A program made the position numbers and the translations under genes. A stretch of 64,000 nt of DNA. Origin: Actinostola sp. cb2023. Taxonomy: Eukaryota; Cnidaria; Anthozoa; Actiniaria; Actinostolidae. Location: positions 107,001-171,000 of the forward strand of contig JAUJYZ010000940.1 in the NCBI GenBank assembly GCA_033675265.1, given 5' to 3'. Below, piece by piece: positions 35,597 to 45,963 of the stretch; the first letter of the stretch is position 1; every line of letters starts with the position of its first letter. The notes below the pieces were generated by a model that worked only from the letters and a program-made list of their open reading frames with translations, did no database searches and was not told where the DNA came from.

Positions 35597-35791
35597 ATAG
35601 AGTCGTTTTCGTATGAGTGGGAAACATACGGTACGTACTTACGGCCGGTCGTGGTACCGAATCGAAGACAGCTATTCAACCAATGACAGAGCGCAAAATC
35701 ATTGCTCAACTAATCAGAATACGTGTACGCGGCATGGTCACCGCACGGCAAGAACCGTACGTACCGTTACTACTTCCTAAAACGACTCTAT
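35597..35791. mobile_element. MITE, ACGG-rich hairpin family (copy 2)
   Basis: ATAGAGTCGTTTTCGTATG at the left, AAAACGACTCTA at the right; interior TATTCAACCAATGACAGAGC shared with the other copies. Confidence 0.75.
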
Positions 35792-35929
35792 TTCGCTCAA
35801 ATTTTAAGTAGTTTAAACATTGTGGATTTATGCTAGCGAACTGAGCAAAATGCAAACAAAACGATCATCCAACCTTCCTATGCTATGGTTCCAATCCTAT
35901 TAGTAATAAACGTCCTTTTATTCTTACAG

Positions 35930-36110
35930 ATTTAGGTGAACCGCACTTTGCGGTGAAACGCGAAGCATGCTTGGTACGGTATAAAAAGGTTAGATGTTTC
36001 AAAGACACAAAGGTCTTCAAAGAATTACTTTTCACTGATCGAGATCCGAGTTCTCGTATGTCCAGTGGGAAATCGATCGATTGGAAAAACTTTGGAGCAT
36101 ACCTGAAAGG
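35930..36110 (+). CDS. Secreted cysteine-rich protein A, exon 2
   Basis: 181 bp between TTATTCTTACAG and AGG/GTAAGT, phase 1 in and phase 2 out. Encodes two cysteines (EAC, VRCFKDTK) and the conserved block LFTDRDPSS...SIDW...FGAYL. It is six codons longer near its start than the paralogous exon, and differs from it at about a third of aligned positions. Confidence 0.8.
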
Positions 36111-36192
36111 GTAAGTTCATACATTGGATGATTTTCAGACTTGAACTTCATGTATGCCTATGTGGAATGTCCTGAACATCATTATCGCTCAT

Positions 36193-36516
36193 CAGGAGCC
36201 CATAAGTAGGAGCGGCATCTATGTAGCATTAAAATCTGTCACGACGTTTGAACAAGTCGTGTTATTTTTAGAACACGAAATTGACAAATCGCTGTTGTTG
36301 CAAATTAACGAGTTGCGGCAAATAAAACGAGTTGCACAAATATAAAGCGAGTTGCCGGCAGCAAATAGAACGAGTTGCAACAAATAAAACGATCGAGTTG
36401 CACCAAATAAAACGATTTCGAGAAATCGTGTTCTAAAAATAGCCAAACTTGTTCAAACGCCGTGATATAGACCGAATACTTAGCATGGATACTCCTACTT
36501 ATGGGCTCCTGCGCTC
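36193..36516. mobile_element. TIR element with short internal 19-bp array
   Basis: TIR CAGGAGCCCATAAGTAGGAG and complement; inner arms TTTTTAGAACACGA / TCGTGTTCTAAAAATA. Contains about six degenerate 19-bp units of the CGAGTTGCAACAAATAAAA type (36305-36415). The homologous element in the right arm has expanded to about 91 units (45964-47932). Confidence 0.8.
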
Positions 36517-36572
36517 ATTAAAGTCTGCATGAGACAACCATATTTGTTATTAATAGAATGCATCCTGGCTGC

Positions 36573-36731
36573 AATAGATGATATTGAAGTTACACTCCAA
36601 TGACTCTGAACAACGGTTTCAAGTCGAGGCTATCGGGTCAGAACCACAAGAAATATACAGCTAGAAACTGGCCCGATAGCCTCGACTTGAAACCGTTGTT
36701 CAGAGTCATTGGAGTGTAACTTCAATATCAG
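36573..36731. mobile_element. Hairpin MITE, about 160 bp
   Basis: Near-perfect arms: GATATTGAAGTTACACTCCA ... GTTTCAAGTCGAGGCTATCG, then complement. The same element is at 45741-45895, i.e. it was present before the inverted duplication. Confidence 0.85.
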
Positions 36732-36820
36732 CTATCAAATCAGTTGGATAAAAAATGTAGTTGTAGCTGTAGCGAAACGAGACGCCATTTTGAATCTCGT
36801 CCCAAAACAGTGAATATAAT

Positions 36821-36854
<34 letters not shown>

Positions 36855-36930
36855 TACGCCAAAATTGTTGTCCACTGATTTGGTAAATACTAAAGTTCAA
36901 TATTTGTTTCTCTTGTTTGAATTTGCTTAG

Positions 36931-37228
36931 ACTGGCTTGTCGATGTGCCAAAGCAGCAAAGGTCAAAGGGTACACTCACTTTGGCTTACATGCATTCGGA
37001 GCTTGCATTAGCGCGCCAAATGGTGCTCAATACGACATGAACGGTAGTTCAGCTGATGGATGTATAAATGAGAAGTATGCGAATTGCAATCAAGATGACC
37101 AAGAATGTGTTGGAAAAATGAACGCGAACTTTATCTACAGGATTCCTGAAGGTTTGTGGAATGTATTAAAGGGGGACTATTATGTAAATCGTTCAAAATT
37201 TGATTTAGCTGAAACTTCACTGAAATAA
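36931..37228 (+). CDS. Secreted cysteine-rich protein A, exon 3
   Basis: 298 bp after a TTTGCTTAG acceptor, to a TAA stop. Encodes six cysteines in the order C-R-C, GAC, DGC, NC, QEC, and ends ...DYYVNRSKFDLAETSLK. The last nine codons and the 3' flank match a TTAA MITE seen at 2900-3000, so the C-terminus appears to be transposon-derived; in the paralogue one extra T ends the frame eight codons earlier. Confidence 0.82.
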
Positions 37229-37330
37229 TGTTAAAGACCCATACAATCACTGGTTCGTTTTTTTCTCAGACATTCCAAACTTTAGAGTAGAAATATATAT
37301 AACGATATGAATCCTGCGTACATCATTGAG

Positions 37331-37604
37331 GGGGGGACTTGTCAGAAATTAATTTGCAGGGGGACGGGGGGCGGGGGGGGGGGGGGGGGGGGGGGTAATA
37401 AATGAGGGAGGGTCATAACTTTTTGAGCCCCGGAAAAGGGAGGGTGATGAATGTGAAAAAGGGAGTATTTTGGTATTTTAGGCCAAACCCAAGGGTAGGG
37501 TCAGGGAAGTTCATTCTCATCGCTAGGGGAGGGTCACAACATTTTCAACGCTCAATTTATAATCTCCACCCCTCCCCCTCCCCCTGTTAATTTTTGACAA
37601 GTCC
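37331..37604. mobile_element. MITE with GGACTTGTCAGAAATTAA ends
   Basis: Directly 3' of gene A. Ends GGACTTGTCAGAAATTAA and TTAATTTTTGACAAGTCC; purine-rich left half including a 20-plus G run (37373-37395). Copies: 44884-45113 (3' of gene B, inverted) and a rubbed-out one at 53650-53850. Confidence 0.8.
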
Positions 37605-37787
37605 CTAGCTTAGCCCAATTTCTATTGTTTTGTTGCTGATTTTGCCTAATAAGAACCTATTTCAAATGTTTAAAACTGGTTAATTATGAGTTATTGGGCT
37701 TTTTGCTGCCAAATTTCAGCCCACTGCATGTAAGGGATTTTTATCGCGCTGTTTACTCGCTGTTTGTTTTTAGCTGTTTTACTCTTA

Positions 37788-39092
37788 CTCTTTAAAACCC
37801 TCTCAGTCGTTTTCGCTTCTAAAATAAATATCTCCCAAACTCTAGCTAATGAAAGACTATATCAAGGTTAAAACTAAAACGGGTTTGGTTTGCTTCAAAA
37901 TATTTTTATTTTATTTTATTTTATTTTTTGAAATGATTCCTTCTGAGAGCTGGTCAGTGGTCAAATTTGCATGAAATTATGCACTTCTTTACGGCGCTGT
38001 ACAAACTTCGTCTCGCATTATCCAGCGAAACTGTTTATATCATGTTGTAGATAAATGTATCTAGTTTGTCTATAGGTAAAGCGTTATTCAATCGGTTCAG
38101 CCGTTTATGAGAAAATTAGTTGATAATTAACCCCACTAAGATCTAACTGAACGGCGGCTGAAAATTACCCAACTTTATTCGATTATTTTGCAAAAGTGGC
38201 ACCTCGCTGGACTCTCTCATTGACACAATCGGATTGAACATCATTTCATTTACACAAATCTGTAAAAACCTGTGTACGTTTTGGATATTTCAAAAGTTAC
38301 GACAAATATTTCAGTTGGTGCATGTTAGACGATTTACGAATATTAATTAGGTGCAATATCTTATCCATATGAAGTTGAAAATAGCTTACCTCCTTCCTAG
38401 CTAATTCGCTGTATTTGGAAATGTTGACCTGGAATGAAGTCTAGCATGGGTAAAATGGGAAACATGAGCGATTTAGGAAGGAGGTAAGCTGTTTTCAACT
38501 TCATATGGATAAGATATCTGAGATATTGCACCTAATTAATATTCGTAAATCGTCTAACATGCACCAACTGAAATTGTCGTAACTTTTGAAATATCCAAAA
38601 CGTACACAGGTTTTTACAGATTTGTGTAAATTAAATGATGTTCAATCCGATTGTGTCAATGAGAGAGTCCAGCGAGGTGCCACTTTTGCAAAATAATCGA
38701 GTAAAGTTGGGTAATTTTGAGCCGCCGTTCAGTTAGATCTTAGTGGGGTTAATTATCAACTAATTTTCTCATAAACGGCTGAACCGATTAATAACGCTTT
38801 ACCTCTAGACAAACTAGATACATTTATCTACAACATGATATAAAAAGTTTCGCTGCATAATGCGAGACGAAGTTTGTACAGCGCCGTAAAGAAGTGCATA
38901 ATTTCATGCAAATTTGACCTCTTGACCAGCTCTCAGAAGGAATCATTTCAAAAAATAAATAAAAAAATAAAAAAAATATTTTGAAGCAAACCAAACCCGT
39001 TTTAGTAATAACCTTGATATAGTCTTTCATTAGCTAGAGTTTGGGAGATATTTATTTTAGAAGCGAAAACGACTGAGAGGTTTTTAAAGAGA
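37788..39092. mobile_element. Giant fold-back element, 1.3 kb, arms about 580-620 bp
   Basis: Outer ends CTCTTTAAAACCCTCTCAG and CTGAGAGGTTTTTAAAGAG; arms remain highly similar up to a centre near 38440 (CTTCCTAGCTAATTCGC / GCGATTTAGGAAG). The right palindrome arm lacks it (44690-44715 is the empty site), so it arrived after the duplication. Confidence 0.9.
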
Positions 39093-39317
39093 CAGCCAGT
39101 TAATTCTCAGTTAATCGACACTTTAAAAATTCATATCGTTTTGTATTGCAGATTAGCCTATGAGGTCACGTGGATGATGGTTATGAGGTCACGTGGATGA
39201 TGGCTAAACAAATGATTACTTCATGTATGCAGTCACGCATCACTTCCTTGACAACACTTTGTGTTTATCAGTTTTAATTTGTACCTTCATTACTAACCTA
39301 ACAACTTTCTGTAAAGG

Positions 39318-39465
39318 CCAGGACGCATGGTGCAACTTATCTTTCAGCGTTGCGCGCAACGTTTTTTTGGGGTGTCACACGATGCAACGGTTGCAGAAGT
39401 AGAACTCGATCTGTTGCGCGCAACGTTGCAAGAAAAGTTGCACCGTGTGTCTGGGGCTGTAAGAC
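39318..39465. mobile_element. MITE with GTTGCGCGCAACGTT motifs
   Basis: Ends around CCAGGACGC and GTGTGTCTGGG; inner inverted blocks GTTGCGCGCAACGTT and GAAAAGTTGCACC. Shared with the right arm (44345-44520). Confidence 0.65.
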
Positions 39466-39721
39466 TACCTAATGGATGACCATTATTTTATATCGTCAGG
39501 AGGCGTTTCTGCCGATTTTTTGTTGTTGTTTTGTCTATTAAAGCACAATATCATTTGCAAGCATTTTGTCTGCGCACGGTCGAAATAAAATAAACCATGA
39601 ACAAAAACGTAGAAAACAATGATGTGTGACAATGTTTTGACTTATAACGGTGTCTGGTCAAGGATGTCTCAACTGACTCCAAAGCTAAGCGTACGATTGA
39701 AGTCAAACTTGCCAAGATAAC

Positions 39722-40195
39722 AGTTCTACCAATTCTCAACAATCGTATGTTTTTGTTTTTTTGAATTTCAACGGTTTTGGCGGGACTTCATGAAATAACG
39801 ATCAAAACATTATTTTCAGTTAATTAAAAACTTTGTGACTTGATGTGAAAGAACGTTGATAGTTAGATTGAATGGTGAAAACATTATTCAAATCCCATTA
39901 TTCGTTGAAGAGATATTCTATAATGAAATGTGCATATTTTCTAAAAATAGTAACAAAATGGCGGAAAATTCAAATTTCACGATTCGATATCTCTTCAACG
40001 AATAATGGCATTTGAATAATTTTTTCACCATTCAATCTAACTCTCTACGGTCTTTCATAACCACTCACAAAGATTTTAATTAACTGAAAATAATGTTTTA
40101 ATCGTTATTTCATGACGTCATTTTTCCGCCAAAACAGTTGAAATTCAAAAAAACAAAAACATACGATTGTTGAGAATTGGTAGAACTATTATTTT
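39722..40195. mobile_element. Fold-back MITE, about 475 bp
   Basis: Arms of about 190 bp: AACAGTTCTACCAATTCTCA and complement, TCGTTATTTCATGA, ATTATTCGTTGAAGAGATAT. Not found in the right arm. Confidence 0.85.
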
Positions 40196-40539
40196 GGTAA
40201 GTTTGACCTTAATCGGATAAATTCTGTAAAAATTTATACGAGATGATAGGTTTTTGGGAACAGCTGACCCGGCGTACATTTTCTTTTAATCTGAAATCTC
40301 TCAAATTTATATTGATTTTCTCAACCTACGAAATACTAGGTGCACGCAATGCATTGTGGGCTCAGTTCAGTTCAAGACGTGATTCTCGGACAATTGTTTG
40401 ACTGATGCAAGAATACATCATAACATAATCAACTTGAGCTACAAAAAATTGCGGGTCACGGATTAAATGATCTCGGAGCTTTCTCAGGCTATACAGGACG
40501 GCATTATTAATCAATTAACCGCAATTAATGCGCAAAAGT

Positions 40540-40990
40540 GATGCGCACGAATGCGAATTTCCAGCCCTATGATACTGAGAAAGTTGTACGTATGTTTGAT
40601 ACTGCATGTATTTAACTCGGCTTTCCATGGCTTGCTCGTTGTCAATGTAGAAGAAACATAAAGTACTAGGAAGAATGCACGGACTTTTATTCATTTTCAA
40701 TGAAAATCGCAGCAAATTGCATCAATGTTCATGTTCGTACGAGTGTCAACGCAGGAAGAAGCCAAGAAATCCGCTGAACGGGCCAGAGAAGACCGTCCCA
40801 CAGGCTTGCGAAAATCCCACATGGCAACTTTCTCACATTCTTGCAGTGAAGCCGCTACAGAACTGACACTTTTTACCATTTCATCGAGCTGCAATAAAAT
40901 CGCCGCTCATATCGAACGCCAACTGAAAATCGTCAAAGGTTTACAAGGTCAAGAGAGCACGACTGTTGATTATACCTGTGTGGAATGAAT
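40540..40990. repeat. Dispersed repeat X, copy 1
   Basis: About 450 bp found again inverted at 42310-42735 and (same orientation as the latter reversed) at 58600-59015. The last 90 bp keep one reading frame in all three copies (S-C-N-K-I-x-A-H-I-E-x-Q-L-x-x-V-K-G), suggesting a coding ancestor; in copy 1 it is open from 40725 to 40988. Family unknown. It forms the innermost recognisable part of the palindrome arms. Confidence 0.55.
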
Positions 40991-41029
40991 TAATGATATC
41001 TATTCTTGCTGAGAAAAATATTTGAATAA

Positions 41030-41220
41030 TTGATGGTGGATGGATCGATTCATTCATTCATTCATGGCTGGCTGGCTGAGTGAGTGATTGATTGATTAAT
41101 GAATGATTTATTGATTGATTAATGAATGAATTGATTAATTAATCGATTGAAGGATGGATGGAGTGATTGATTGATGAAGGATTGACTAATGATTTGATGA
41201 TGGTTGATTGATTGATTGAT
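41030..41220. repeat. Degenerate GATT/GAAT microsatellite
   Basis: Tetranucleotide-rich (ATTGATTGATTAATGAATG), running directly into the CAG acceptor of the exon at 41225. Confidence 0.85.
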
Positions 41221-41224
41221 TCAG

Positions 41225-41302
41225 ATGCTGAGTCAGTTAAATGCTACATTAGAAGAAGAAAACAAGGCTCTGCACGACAAAGTTAGCTGGCTGATGGGAC
41301 AG
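41225..41302 (+). CDS. CCDC88 (girdin/Daple)-like coiled-coil gene, exon i
   Basis: 26-codon phase-0 exon: MLSQLNATLEEENKALHDKV then SWLMGQ, ending CAG/GTAAGC. With the next two exons it reads as the distal part of the long coiled coil of girdin-family proteins (LEEEN...Q-N-x-x-L; LE-x-KD-x-x-x-EEE; DKL-x-x-L-RRxKEKLEEKI). Those proteins link actin, Wnt and G-protein signalling in the cytoplasm. The rest of the gene is not found in this window, perhaps because surrounding introns are filled with repeats. Confidence 0.65.
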
Positions 41303-41444
41303 GTAAGCTCAACACATTGTTTTCATTATCATGCGGCCTCTCCCTTTTGCCCTTACTTCTCCCCTCATCTCCACTCCCTTCCTTGCCTTCTTGTCTTTGA
41401 TAGAAAACACAACGTATTGACATTGCATTTCATTATTGTACCAG

Positions 41445-41512
41445 AATCGTGAACTCATGGTTAAAAATCTAGAAGAAAAGGATCAGTTCATGGAAGAAGA
41501 ACGTTTTTTCTC
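41445..41512 (+). CDS. CCDC88-like gene, exon ii
   Basis: 68 bp, TATTGTACCAG acceptor, CTC/GTAAGT donor (phase 0 to 2). NRELMVKNLEEKDQFMEEER; strongly heptad-like and charged. Confidence 0.65.
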
Positions 41513-41605
41513 GTAAGTGCTTTTGCAATGAAGTAATTTCAATTATGTAGTGAAACTTGTTCTTTTCGTGTTCTAAGATTTTCTGTATTTCTTTTGTTCT
41601 CCCAG

Positions 41606-41701
41606 GGATAAGTTCTATACTCTTCAACGAACGAAAGAGAGGTTGGAAGAACAGATTGATTTGGCAAATAAGGCTCTGTCAGAGGCGGCTCCACCTAAAA
41701 A
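41606..41701 (+). CDS. CCDC88-like gene, exon iii
   Basis: 96 bp, TTCTCCCAG acceptor, AAA/GTATGT donor (phase 2 to 2). DKFYTLQRTKERLEEQIDLA ... APPKK. The girdin family has a proline-containing basic end (SPPRRR) after KEKLEEKI, and this ends PPK in the matching place. Three consecutive exons with matching phases argue against chance. Confidence 0.65.
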
Positions 41702-42300
41702 GTATGTTTGGTTTCACTACATAGCCACTTGAGGATCCTTGGTCCCAGTTACAAATGGTCTTTACAACAGAAAACCACAAGCGTTTTCTTGAACGATATA
41801 TTTACTCTTAGAAAACAGAATAATTTTACGTTTCCTGCCATACTTGATGCATTGCTGTTACTCTAACCCAAGTTACTCTAGTTTATGGGTCAAATTAAAT
41901 ATTGAAAACGAAGATACACATTTCTGCTACAAATTAAGGGTATTTTGCAATACAGACCTGCTTGATATCTTTACGCGAGTGAATTTGACAGCTGAATTTG
42001 TCCCTTGCCCTCCGGTGCCTCCTGATTGGTTGTTTTGAACATTTTATGGCGTCATCCGTTGTCGATAAGAGTACTGACAATGGAAAACCATGTTCGATTT
42101 GTTAAATACCCGAACGTCCGACAAAAAATATCGCGAATTGTGTTAGCCTAGTTTGTACTAGACAACTCCAATTTAGGGTGCCTCACACTGTGTAGCAAAG
42201 GAGGGTGGAAGGAATTTGGAGAAGAGAATAGCCCCGAGGAAGAGACAAAGGAAAGGAGTTGGCACCCACATCTCTCTTTTTATCACCAGTCTCTTGTCGT
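41702..42300. other. Intron or intergenic spacer at the palindrome centre
   Basis: No exon identified. 42040-42115 (AATAAGAGTACTGACAATGG-type block) recurs at 63370-63440 (spelled ATAAGAGTACAGACAATGG). Confidence 0.4.
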
Positions 42301-42309
42301 TAATTATTT

Positions 42310-42735
42310 CCACTCTCCTTGTAAACCTTTGACGATTTTCAGTTGTAGCTCGATGTGAGCGGCGATTTTATTGCAGCTCGATCAAATTAAAAAACGTCAA
42401 GTCTGCAGCAGCTTCACTGCAAGAATGTGAGAAAGTTGCCCTGTCGGCTTTTCGAGAGCCTGCGGGTCTTCTCTGGCTCGTTTAGCGGATTTCTTGGCTT
42501 CTTCCTGCGTTAACACTCGTACGAACATTGGTGCAATTTGCTGCAATTTTCATTGAAAATGAATAAACGTCAGTGCATTCTTCCTTGCACTTTATGTTTT
42601 TCTACATTCACAACGAGCAAGCCAGAGAAATCCGAGTTAAATATATGAAGTATGAAACATACGTACAACTTTCTCAGTATCATAGGGCTGCAAATTCGCA
42701 TTCGTGCGCATCACTTTTGCGCATACATTTTTTTA
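42310..42735. repeat. Dispersed repeat X, copy 2 (inverted)
   Basis: Reverse-complement match to 40540-40990. Its outer end, GGGTGGGCTACCTGTGGTAAG, resembles Mutator-like termini seen at 593 and 2389. Confidence 0.55.
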
Positions 42736-42844
42736 TTGGGTGGGCTACCTGTGGTAAGTTTTTTTCTGATATGACACGACATGTCGTCGAGCGGAATTTT
42801 CCAGAAATCGTGATTTACCTTTACTATTCACTAAATAGTCTGCG

Positions 42845-43020
42845 TTTTCGTATGAGTGGGAAACCTACGGTACGGAGTTACGGTCACGGTACGGAATCGA
42901 AGACATCTATTCAACCAATCGCAGCGCGCAAAATCATTGCTCAACCAATCAGAATGCTTGGATACGGTACCGTCACGGAACCGTACCGAAACTACTTCCC
43001 ACTCGTACAAAAACGATCTC
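42845..43020. mobile_element. MITE, ACGG-rich hairpin family (copy 3)
   Basis: GTTTTCGTATGAGTGGGAA / TTCCCACTCGTACAAAAAC, same interior as copies 1 and 2; terminal bases altered. Confidence 0.75.
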
Positions 43021-43168
43021 ACTGAAAAGCTACCTAAACTTTTGTGCATGATTCATCTTGGCGGGCAATAGCGACAAAATGTGAACATTTTGTTCCAGAA
43101 CCACATTGTTTTTGCACCGAAATTAAAAACGTTTTGGGAAAAAAGTGGTTAGAAAGACGGAATAGGCG

Positions 43169-43545
43169 ACTTGCATGATGGCGTCATATACTACAAGTAC
43201 CAGAATGCTTTGCACATTTTCTTTTGTTAGATAATTAGCATCAATTGTCTTGCTATTCTCACGAGGGAATAAAAATCTGAATAAGAGAGAAAATTCCCAA
43301 AGCTTTCTGGTACTTGTAGTAAAACAACGTCATCATGCAAGTTGCATATACAAGCATCAAGAGTTCCAGACTTCCGGTACGCGCGCAATGCATTGTGAGA
43401 TTATTTCAAAGGAAAAGTGAACAAAAACATGGCTTGGGCTCCCTGTGTCTAGAATTGGTGCTCACTTTTCCTTTGTAATAATCTCATAATGCATTGCGTG
43501 CGTACTGGAAGTCTGGAACTCTTGATGCTTGTATTGAAAGCATTG
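43169..43545. mobile_element. Two abutting hairpin MITEs
   Basis: 43169-43347: ACTTGCATGATGGCGTCATA with TACTACAAGTACCAGAA, inverted at right. 43345-43545: ATACAAGCATCAAGAGTTCC, CAATGCATTGTGAGATTATT, inverted at right, around a loop containing GGCTTGGGCTCCCTGTG. Confidence 0.75.
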
Positions 43546-43759
43546 CAGATCTAGTTTGTTAACTTGTTTTGCTATCAATCGGTTAATTATGTACTCCTTG
43601 ATAAATGACGTTTTTGCTCAGGCTTTGGAGTCAGTTTGAGACATCCTTGACCAGACACCGTTATGGACACAAAGTCAAAACATTGCCGAGCATCATTATT
43701 CTACGTTTTTGTTCATGGTTTATTTTATTTCGACCGTGCGCAGACAAAATGCTTGCTTT

Positions 43760-44236
43760 AGGCCAGTTGTCACAGTGCATTAAGTAGCGTTCCGCGTATG
43801 AACGATAGCAAAAGACAATAGACTGCGGCATTGAGCTCGCCTCGCACACGATTTTGCTTGAATATGTGTAACATGCTGTCTCAACCAACTATCAAAGTTA
43901 CAAGGTGAAAATAGAGGGAACTGTGGGCAGTTGCCCATTTATACTGTGAAAACTGAAGGAGAACACTATGCAGCCAATAGAAAAGAGGGAAGACAATGGA
44001 TATTTGATTCACAAATTTGAGAACAAAAACAATTTTCTTTCAAATCAAACCAAAGTTAGTTTGATTAAAAGCGAATTAAATTCTCAAAAGTTATCTAATG
44101 GAAATGTATTCCTTGGTTTGGTTTCTATTGAATTTATGGGTATGATCCAATGAAATTGCAAGAAAGAAGAATGGAAAATTAACACCTTTTACATTCCTAT
44201 GCCGTTCATGCTATCGTTTTTACACTGAACGCTACT
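43760..44236. mobile_element. TIR element, about 475 bp
   Basis: Inner TIRs AAGTAGCGTTC and ATGAACGATAGCA repeated inverted at 44192-44235. Left-arm homologue 39540-39560 is uninterrupted (ATGCTTGCAAATGATATTG read in reverse), so this is a later insertion. A 61-codon frame inside has no known domain. Confidence 0.65.
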
Positions 44237-44339
44237 TAAATGATATTGTGCTTTAATAGACAAAACAGCAACAACACAAAATCGGCAGAAACACCTCCTG
44301 ATGATGTCAAATAATGGTCATTCTTTAGCTAATTTTACA

Positions 44340-44520
44340 GCCCCGGATATACACGGTGCAACTTTTCTTGCAACGTTGTGCGCAACAGTTACAGAAGTAG
44401 GATCGAGTTCTACTTCTGCAACCGTTGCGCGCAACGTTGCATCGTGTGACATCCCAAAAAAACGTTGTTGCGCAACGTTGCAAGAAAAGTTGCACCGCGT
44501 GTCCTGACCTTTACAGAAAG
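44340..44520. mobile_element. MITE with GTTGCGCGCAACGTT motifs, right-arm copy
   Basis: Inverted counterpart of 39318-39465, somewhat longer inner stem. Confidence 0.65.
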
Positions 44521-44883
44521 TTGCATGTCAGGTACGTGTACCGAAGTAATGTAGGTACAAATTAAAACTGATAAACACAAACAAGAAAGAGATGCGTGAC
44601 ATCATACACGAAGTAATCATATTTGATTAACCATCATCTACGTGACTTCATAGGCTAATCTGCAATACAAAAATAGATGAATTTTAAGTGTTGATTAAGA
44701 GGAAAACAGCTAAAAGCAAACAGCGAGCAAAAAGCGCGATAGAAATCCCCTGCAGTGGGCTGAAATTAATTTGGCAGCTATATAAAAGCCCAATAACTCA
44801 GAATTAACCCCTTTTAGTCTGACATTTGAAATATGTTCTTATTAAATTAGGAAAAATCAGCAACAAAACGATAGAAATTATAC

Positions 44884-45113
44884 TAAGGGACTTGTCAGAA
44901 ATTAACAGGGGGAGATTTTAAATTGAACGTTGAAATTGTTGTCACCTTCCCCTAGCGATGAGAATGAACTTTCCTGAACCTCCACTTGGCCGACTTCGCC
45001 TAAAATACCAAAATACTCCCCTTTTCACGTGCACTGCCTATTTTTCATGACCCTCCCTTTTCAGGGGCCCCTCCTTCTCCCCCTCCCCCTGCAAATTAAT
45101 TTCTGACAAGTCC
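44884..45113. mobile_element. MITE with GGACTTGTCAGAAATTAA ends, right-arm copy
   Basis: Counterpart of 37331-37604 without the long G run; sits just 3' of gene B. Confidence 0.8.
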
Positions 45114-45243
45114 CTCACTCAATGATGTACGCAGGATTCATATCGTTATATAAATTTCTACTCCAAAGTTTAGAATGTCTGAGAAAAAAACGAACCAGTG
45201 ATTGTATGGGTCTTTGACATTATTTCAGTGAGTTTCAGCTAAA

Positions 45244-45526
45244 TCAAAATTTTGAACGATTTATGGAATAATAGTCTCCCTTTAATACATCCCACAAACC
45301 TTCAGGAACCCGGTAGGCAAAGACCGCGTTCATTTTTCCAACACATTCTTGGTCATCTTGTTTGCAATTCTCAGTAATCTTCTCATTGACACATCCATCA
45401 GCTGAAGTACCGTACATGTCGTAACGAGTATAATAACTGGACGAACTAATGCAAGCTCCGTACCCATGTAAGCCAAAGTAAGTGTACCCTTTGTCCTTTG
45501 CTGCTCTGGCACATCGACAAGCCAGT
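45244..45526 (-). CDS. Secreted cysteine-rich protein B, exon 3
   Basis: 283 bp after a TTTATTAG acceptor, stop TGA. LACRCARAAKDKGYTYFGLH ... DGCVNEK ... QECVGKMNAVFAYRVPEG. Six cysteines conserved with gene A. Ends ...INRSKF; one extra T relative to gene A moves the stop forward. Confidence 0.82.
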
Positions 45527-45740
45527 CTAATAAACAAATTCAAACAAGAGAAACAAATATTGAACTTTAGTATTTACCAAATCAGTGCACAACAATTTTG
45601 GCGTATATATATTTTGATTGGCTCCCGTAACTCGGCCGAATATCGCCGGAATATTCACTGTTTTGGGACGAGATTCAAAATGGCGTCTCGATTCACTACA
45701 GCTACAGCTACAACTACATTTTTTATCCAACTAATTTGGT

Positions 45741-45895
45741 AGCTGATATTGAAGTTACACTCCAATGACTCTGATCTGAACAACGGTTCGGTTTCAAGTC
45801 AAGGCTATCTGGTAAGTTTCTGTCATTGTAGTTCTGACCCGATAGCCTCGACTTGAAACCGTTGCTCAGAGTCATTGGAGTGTAACTTCAATATC
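45741..45895. mobile_element. Hairpin MITE, right-arm copy
   Basis: Counterpart of 36573-36731, in intron 2 of gene B. Confidence 0.85.
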
Positions 45896-45963
45896 GTCTA
45901 TTACAGCCACCGCTAGGATGCATTCCATAAATAACAAATATGGTTGTCTCAGACATTAATGAG

